Below, in pieces: positions 58,717-64,000 of a DNA stretch of 64,000 bases. Position 1 is the first letter of the stretch, and each line of letters opens with the position of its first letter. The translations under genes were made by a program, and so were the position numbers. The stretch covers positions 1 to 64,000 of the forward strand of contig JAQYPT010000090.1 of assembly GCA_028726625.1 (NCBI GenBank), read 5' to 3'. The notes beneath the pieces are model-generated. The model ran no database searches. It was not told the DNA's origin and saw nothing but the letters and a program-made list of their open reading frames with translations. This stretch comes from Prevotellaceae bacterium. Its GTDB lineage: Bacteria > Bacteroidota > Bacteroidia > Bacteroidales > Bacteroidaceae.

Positions 58717-59601
58717 ATGAAAGCATTTGTATTTCCCGGTCAGGGATCCCAGTTCGTAGGAATGGGAAAAGAACTTTATGATAATAACGAGACAGCAAAG
58801 GAGTTGTTTGACAAAGCCAACGAGGTGTTGAGCTATCGCATCACCGACATCATGTTCGATGGTACCGATGAACAGCTCAAGGAAACCAAGGTGACACAAC
58901 CTGCCGTGTTCTTGCACAGTGTCATTTCTGCACTCTGTATGGGCGATGCGTTCAAGCCCGATATGGTGGCTGGTCATTCTTTGGGCGAGTTTTCTGCATT
59001 GGTGGCAGCTGGTGCGTTGAGTTTTGAAGACGGTCTCAAATTGGTTTATGCTCGTGCCATGGCGATGCAGAAGGCTTGCGAGGTGGCACCGGGTACCATG
59101 GCTGCAATCATTGGCTTGCCAGATGAAAAGGTAGAAGAGATATGTCAAGAGGTGAGCAAAGAAGGCAAAGTAGTCATTCCAGCTAATTATAACTGTCCTG
59201 GACAATTGGTTATCTCTGGAGATAAGGAAGGCATTGAGGAGGCTTGCGAAAAACTAAAAGCTGCGGGAGCCAAGCGTGCGTTGCCTTTGAAGGTGGGAGG
59301 TGCATTCCATTCACCTTTGATGCAGCCTGCCAAAGACGAGTTGCAAAAGGCGATAGAGGCTACCACGGTGAATACGCCTCAATGTCCTGTGTACCAGAAT
59401 GTAGACGGGAAACCTTATACCGATGCAGCCAAGATTAAGGCAAACCTCATCGCCCAATTGACCAATAGCGTTCGTTGGACAACAACGGTGCAGAACATGA
59501 TTGCCGATGGTGCTACCGACTTTACCGAGTGTGGACCTGGCAAGGCTTTGCAGGGCATGATTGGACGCATCAGCAAGGAAGTGGCAGTCCACGGCATCTA
59601 A
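58717..59601 (+). CDS. fabD: Malonyl-CoA-ACP transacylase
   Basis: MKAFVFPGQGSQFVGMGKELYD...MVAGHSLGEFSALVAAGALSFED. Confidence 0.96.
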   Translation: MKAFVFPGQGSQFVGMGKELYDNNETAKELFDKANEVLSYRITDIMFDGTDEQLKETKVTQPAVFLHSVISALCMGDAFKPDMVAGHSLGEFSALVAAGALSFEDGLKLVYARAMAMQKACEVAPGTMAAIIGLPDEKVEEICQEVSKEGKVVIPANYNCPGQLVISGDKEGIEEACEKLKAAGAKRALPLKVGGAFHSPLMQPAKDELQKAIEATTVNTPQCPVYQNVDGKPYTDAAKIKANLIAQLTNSVRWTTTVQNMIADGATDFTECGPGKALQGMIGRISKEVAVHGI

Positions 59602-59611
59602 ATTCCTATTG

Positions 59612-59807
59612 GGAGTAAATAGTAGTAAATAGGAGTGATGTGGGAGTTAACGGACAAATGCCATTTAATCGCAAGTATTAAAAAAGGTGTTGTTTGTTAA
59701 CTCCCATTTTATATCTTATGAATTCCCTTTTAACTTCCATAGAAAGAACTGCTATCGTCCGTTAACTCCCTATTAACTCCTATCTAACTCCCTATTAACT
59801 CCTTATA
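59612..59807. repeat. Inverted pair of about 11-bp-period arrays (TTAACTCCCTA type) around an about 100-bp core
   Basis: TAACTCC at 59763, 59774, 59785, 59796; reverse-strand units at 59612-59655; gggagttaacggac (59642-59655) / gtccgttaactccc (59757-59770). Confidence 0.85.
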
Positions 59808-59810
59808 AAA

Positions 59811-61481
59811 ATGACCATCTATCAAATCTTTACTCGTCTTTTTGGCAATCAAAACATGACCCGAACGTCCCATGGAACGATGGAAGAGAATGGAGTGGGG
59901 AAGATGAACGACATCACTACGACCGTGCTCACTCGTATTCACGACATGGGGTTCACGCATGTGTGGTTCACCGGCATTGTTCGCCATGCAACGACAACCG
60001 ATTATTCTACCTACGGCATCCCTCGTCAACATCCAGCGATTGTGAAGGGAAAGGCTGGGTCGCCATACGCTATTACCGATTATTATGATGTCGACCCCGA
60101 CCTTGCCGTGCAGGTAACAAAGCGCATGGATGAGTTCGAGGCTTTGGTGAAGCGTACGCACAAGGCAGGCATGAAAGTGATTGTTGATTTCGTCCCCAAT
60201 CATGTGGCGCGGCAATACCACTCCATTTGCAAACCTAAGGGAGTGAGAGACTTGGGGGAGAACGATGATGTAAACAAGCACTTTGACATTCACAACAATT
60301 TTTATTATTGCCCAGACTATCCCTTTGAACCTGCCATTGATTTGTGCAAGGATGCCAGCGAACCTTATCATGAATATCCTGCCAAATGCACGGGTAACGA
60401 TTGTTTTAATGCTTCGCCCTCAGTTAATGATTGGTACGAGACCGTCAAACTGAACTATGGCATTGATTACACCGATGCTGGTGGACGCAGCGATCATTTC
60501 TACCCCATGCCTGACACATGGCGACAGATGACAGACATTCTGCTGTTTTGGGCTTCCAAGGGAGTGGACGGCTTCCGCTGTGACATGGCAGAGATGGTGC
60601 CAACGGCATTTTGGCATTACGCTATTGGTAAGCTCAAGGCAACCTATCCTCACGTCATCATCATTGGCGAGGTGTACAATCCCACCCTTTATCGGGCATA
60701 TATCGCTTCGGGATTTGATTACTTATATGATAAAGTTGGCATGTACGACTGTTTGCGCGACATCGTGTGTGGCAAACGTCCAGCCCATCACATTACCCGC
60801 CAATGGCAATCCGTGGATGATATCTTGCCAAAGATGCTCTATTTCTTGGAAAACCATGACGAGCAACGCATTGCCAGCGACTTCTTTTGTGGCAGTGCCG
60901 AGCGTGCCTTGCCGGCTTTCATGGTTTGCGCATGGCTGCACACCAATCCTGTCATGGTGTATGCCGGACAGGAGTTTGGCGAGCGAGGCATGGATGCAGA
61001 AGGATTCAGTGGACTTGATGGTAGGACTACCATATTCGACTACTGGGCGGTAAAGTCCGTCGTCGAAGGATATTATCAAAGAAGAAAAATGGATAACCAC
61101 AGTAAAACGTTATCCGAAACTTATCGACAAATACTCAACTTGCGTAACCTGCCAGCCATTGCGCAGGGGCAGTTCTTCGACTTGATGTATGCCAACAGTC
61201 AGCATTCGGCATTGTTCAATCCCGATGAGCAGTATGTCTTCTTGCGTAAATCGGCTGAGCAGCTCTTGTTGATTGTCGTGAACTTTTCGCCCAACCAGCA
61301 GAGGGTGCATGTCAACATACCACAACATGCTTTCGACTTCCTGCACATGCGGCAGGGTACATGCAGGGCAGCCGACCTGTTGACACACCAAGAACAGCGT
61401 GCAGAGTGGTCGGCTTCCGTGCCGTTTGTTGCACAAATACCGGGTTATGGTGGACGAATCTATGAAATTAAACAAGTATAA
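59811..61481 (+). CDS. GH13 alpha-amylase family protein
   Basis: MTIYQIFTRLFGNQN...VIVDFVPNHVARQYH...GVDGFRCDMAEMVP...YFLENHDEQRIAS. Confidence 0.94.
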   Translation: MTIYQIFTRLFGNQNMTRTSHGTMEENGVGKMNDITTTVLTRIHDMGFTHVWFTGIVRHATTTDYSTYGIPRQHPAIVKGKAGSPYAITDYYDVDPDLAVQVTKRMDEFEALVKRTHKAGMKVIVDFVPNHVARQYHSICKPKGVRDLGENDDVNKHFDIHNNFYYCPDYPFEPAIDLCKDASEPYHEYPAKCTGNDCFNASPSVNDWYETVKLNYGIDYTDAGGRSDHFYPMPDTWRQMTDILLFWASKGVDGFRCDMAEMVPTAFWHYAIGKLKATYPHVIIIGEVYNPTLYRAYIASGFDYLYDKVGMYDCLRDIVCGKRPAHHITRQWQSVDDILPKMLYFLENHDEQRIASDFFCGSAERALPAFMVCAWLHTNPVMVYAGQEFGERGMDAEGFSGLDGRTTIFDYWAVKSVVEGYYQRRKMDNHSKTLSETYRQILNLRNLPAIAQGQFFDLMYANSQHSALFNPDEQYVFLRKSAEQLLLIVVNFSPNQQRVHVNIPQHAFDFLHMRQGTCRAADLLTHQEQRAEWSASVPFVAQIPGYGGRIYEIKQV

Positions 61482-61601
61482 TATAGGCTCTTGCCATCAA
61501 TCATTCGAGTGTGTAGGTGTTCAAAATGAAAACTAAATATTTCATTTTGTGCACCTACTGTCGTTTTATGGCATTCCTACAATCTTCATCAATCTAACAA
61601 A

Positions 61602-63758
61602 ATGCGTACACAACTATTTATCACAATGCTTCTTCAAAATTATCGGTCAAAACTACTTTTGGCATGTTTGCTTTTATTTTCGTGTTTCGTTGTCCTTCAC
61701 ACAGACGCAAAACCAACAGTGCCACCAGTTCGTGTGGCATGCGTAGGCAATAGCATTACATACGGAACGGGTATCGCCAATCGTGATAAAGACTCTTATC
61801 CCGCACAGCTACAGGCGATGTTGGACAATAAATATCTCGTTGGGAATTTTGGAAAACCCGGAGCTACCTTGCTTCGACATGGTCATCGCCCTTATTTCAA
61901 GCAACAAGAATTTCACGATGCCATGGCATTTCACGCCGATATTGCCGTCATTCATTTAGGTATCAATGACACCGACCCACGAAACTGGCCCAACTATCGT
62001 GACGAATTTGTGACCGATTACTTGGCTCTTATCGACTCTCTTCGTCAAGCCAACCCAAAGGTGCGCATCATTTTGGCAAGATTGTCACCTATAGCGCACA
62101 GGCATCCGCGTTTTATCTCAGGAACGCAACAATGGCACGAGCAGATACAGGCAAGCATTGAAACTGTGGCAGAGATCAGTGGAAGTGAGCTTATTGATTT
62201 TCATGCGCCTTTATATCCTTACCCTTTTTTGTTGCCCGATGCCTTACATCCCAATGCAGAAGGTGCTGGTATCATGGCAAAAGTGGTTTATGGCAGCATT
62301 ACGGGCAATTATGGAGGGTTGCACTTACCAGCCATCTATACCGACAATATGGTTTTGCAGCGAGATGTACCCATAACGATTCATGGCATAGCCAATACAG
62401 GCGAGACGGTAAAGGTAAAGTTGGGAAGTCTGTACCAATCAACTCGTGCCAACCGGCAGGGTAACTGGCAGGTTACCTTTGCGCCTCAGAAAGCCGAGCG
62501 AAGCACGACACTCACCGTAAGTGCGGGCAAGCAAAAGCGTATCTTCCACGATGTGGCAATAGGTGAGGTGTGGCTTTGTTCGGGACAGTCGAACATGGCT
62601 TTCATGATGCACCAAGCCGCTACTGCACAGCGAGACATCCCACTTTCTGGTGATGAGGATTTGCATCTCTACGACATGAAACCCAACTGGGAGACGTATG
62701 ATATGGAGTGGAACAAGTCGGTACTTGATTCGTTGAACCATTTGCAATATTATCGCTCCTCGACATGGGCTGTTGCATCACCCGAAGCAGTGCGGGATTT
62801 TTCAGCTGTAGCTTATTATTTCGGTCGTATGTTGCGCGACAGTTTGCAAGTACCAGTGGGGATTATCTGCAATGCCGTGGGCGGTTCGCCTACCGAGTCA
62901 TGGATAGATCGGCATACATTGGAATCTCGTTTTCCTGCTATTCTCAACAATTGGTTGCACAACGATTTCATTCAGCCGTGGGTGCGAGAGCGGGCTGCCA
63001 TGAACATCGCACAAGCTAAGGACGCAGGCGTGAGGCATCCGTACGAACCCTGTTATTTGTTTGAGAGCGGTATCTTGCCCTTGCAGCAATATGTTGTTAA
63101 GGGAGTGGCATGGTATCAAGGCGAGTCGAACGCCCATAACATTGAGGCACACGAAACGCTGTTCAAACTGTTGGTTGATTCTTGGCGGCAGTATTGGAAC
63201 AATGCCAGCATGCCATTTTATTTTGTGCAACTTTCAAGTCTTAACCGACCTTCGTGGACTTGGTTCCGTGACAGCCAGCGAAGGTTGATGCAGCAAATTC
63301 CCAATACCGGTATGGCAGTATCTTCCGACCTTGGTGATTCGCTCAATGTGCATCCAATCCATAAACAAAAGATAGGCGAACGACTGGCTCGGTGGGCATT
63401 GGCAGACACCTATCATCGCCCACTCATGCCGTGTGGCCCTCTGTTTAAGTGTGCTTGGCGTGAAGCGGGGAACAAGGTCGCTGTCTCGTTTAATACTGCT
63501 GACAAATTGTCTACTGCTGATGGTAAGGCTGTCTATGGTTTTGAGATCGCCCAATACAATGGTTTGTTTTATCCTGCCCATGCAGAGATCAAGGGGCAGT
63601 TAGTGATACTTCAATCCGACAAGGTCAGGGAACCTCGCTTTGTGCGCTATGGTTGGCAGCCGTACACTCGTGCCAATCTTGTCAATGGCGACGGGCTTCC
63701 TGCCTCTACTTTCCGAGGTGAGGTGACTACCCAACATTGCGTTTCTCACAAGAAATAA
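61602..63758 (+). CDS. SGNH hydrolase / sialate O-acetylesterase two-domain protein
   Basis: VACVGNSITYGTG...HPNAEG (SGNH domain); LCSGQSNMAFMM...GVAWYQGESNAHN (SASA domain). Confidence 0.92.
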   Translation: MRTQLFITMLLQNYRSKLLLACLLLFSCFVVLHTDAKPTVPPVRVACVGNSITYGTGIANRDKDSYPAQLQAMLDNKYLVGNFGKPGATLLRHGHRPYFKQQEFHDAMAFHADIAVIHLGINDTDPRNWPNYRDEFVTDYLALIDSLRQANPKVRIILARLSPIAHRHPRFISGTQQWHEQIQASIETVAEISGSELIDFHAPLYPYPFLLPDALHPNAEGAGIMAKVVYGSITGNYGGLHLPAIYTDNMVLQRDVPITIHGIANTGETVKVKLGSLYQSTRANRQGNWQVTFAPQKAERSTTLTVSAGKQKRIFHDVAIGEVWLCSGQSNMAFMMHQAATAQRDIPLSGDEDLHLYDMKPNWETYDMEWNKSVLDSLNHLQYYRSSTWAVASPEAVRDFSAVAYYFGRMLRDSLQVPVGIICNAVGGSPTESWIDRHTLESRFPAILNNWLHNDFIQPWVRERAAMNIAQAKDAGVRHPYEPCYLFESGILPLQQYVVKGVAWYQGESNAHNIEAHETLFKLLVDSWRQYWNNASMPFYFVQLSSLNRPSWTWFRDSQRRLMQQIPNTGMAVSSDLGDSLNVHPIHKQKIGERLARWALADTYHRPLMPCGPLFKCAWREAGNKVAVSFNTADKLSTADGKAVYGFEIAQYNGLFYPAHAEIKGQLVILQSDKVREPRFVRYGWQPYTRANLVNGDGLPASTFRGEVTTQHCVSHKK

Positions 63759-63859
63759 CAACAGTTCCAGTGGGCTGATTTATGAAAGTAAGCAGTCATA
63801 AACCTAAATCAACCATTTGTAAAAAAAAGATAAAGTAGGGTCGACTATATAACAAGATT

Positions 63860-64000
63860 GTGTTGGAAATTCAAGAGCGGGAAGTGTCATTCCCACCAGC
63901 CCATACTGCAGAGCATTTACTCAATCAATTGATGCATAGAATGTTTGGATGTGAGCGTTCACACAATGCACACATTGAGCGCAAGAAAAGTAAAATGACG
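63860..64000 (+). CDS. 5' end of an alanyl-tRNA-editing/AlaX-like protein (runs off window; not in ORF track)
   Basis: In-frame LEIQEREVSFPPAHTAEHLLNQLMHRMFGCERSHNAHIERKKSKMT, HTAEHLLNQ tRNA-editing motif; GTG/TTG start assumed. Confidence 0.7.
   Translation, partial: MLEIQEREVSFPPAHTAEHLLNQLMHRMFGCERSHNAHIERKKSKMT

Noticed and set aside
1-64000. tRNA/rRNA genes and restriction, CRISPR or other known defence systems
   Set aside because: None seen by eye on either strand; absence not confirmed by tRNAscan, Rfam or defence-finder type searches.

Overview
64-kb chromosomal window from a Bacteroidales bacterium, probably Prevotella-like judging by protein families and the TAnnTTTG promoter motif. 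Contents in order: (1) an IS66-family insertion sequence cut by the left edge. (2) Housekeeping genes (rarA, 2-hydroxyacid dehydrogenase, TRIC-like channel, xseAB, ilvE, trmB, Mrp ATPase, ClC channel, Sua5/YrdC, fmt). (3) A minus-strand dTDP-3-amino-sugar cassette: rmlB, an FdtA-like ketoisomerase, a FemAB/GNAT-like acyltransferase and an FdtB-like aminotransferase. (4) A GH92 / basic-secretory-protein / GH92 cluster. (5) A large capsule/exopolysaccharide locus at about 29.4-58.6 kb with an AT-rich core of variable genes (flippase, F420H2-dehydrogenase-like and pyruvyl-transferase pair, acyltransferases, glycosyltransferases, EpsG-like polymerase). (6) fabD, a GH13 amylase, an SGNH/sialate-O-acetylesterase fusion, and the 5' end of an alanyl-tRNA-editing-like gene at the right edge. 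The most interesting unexplained structures are: two separate 4-unit, exactly 22-bp-period intergenic arrays of the same sequence in opposite orientation; several other intergenic arrays with exact 9- or 11-bp periods; a GxxExxY (PD-(D/E)XK-like) gene broken by one in-frame TAG and flanked by inverted copies of an ACGAATT-type repeat; an in-frame insertion inside a DegT aminotransferase that looks like an intergenic palindromic repeat; a pair of related small acidic peptides flanking a pRiA4b ORF-3 gene inside the capsule locus; and palindromes overlapping the promoter of an AAA_14-type ATPase. All family calls were made by eye from the translated sequences; no searches were run.
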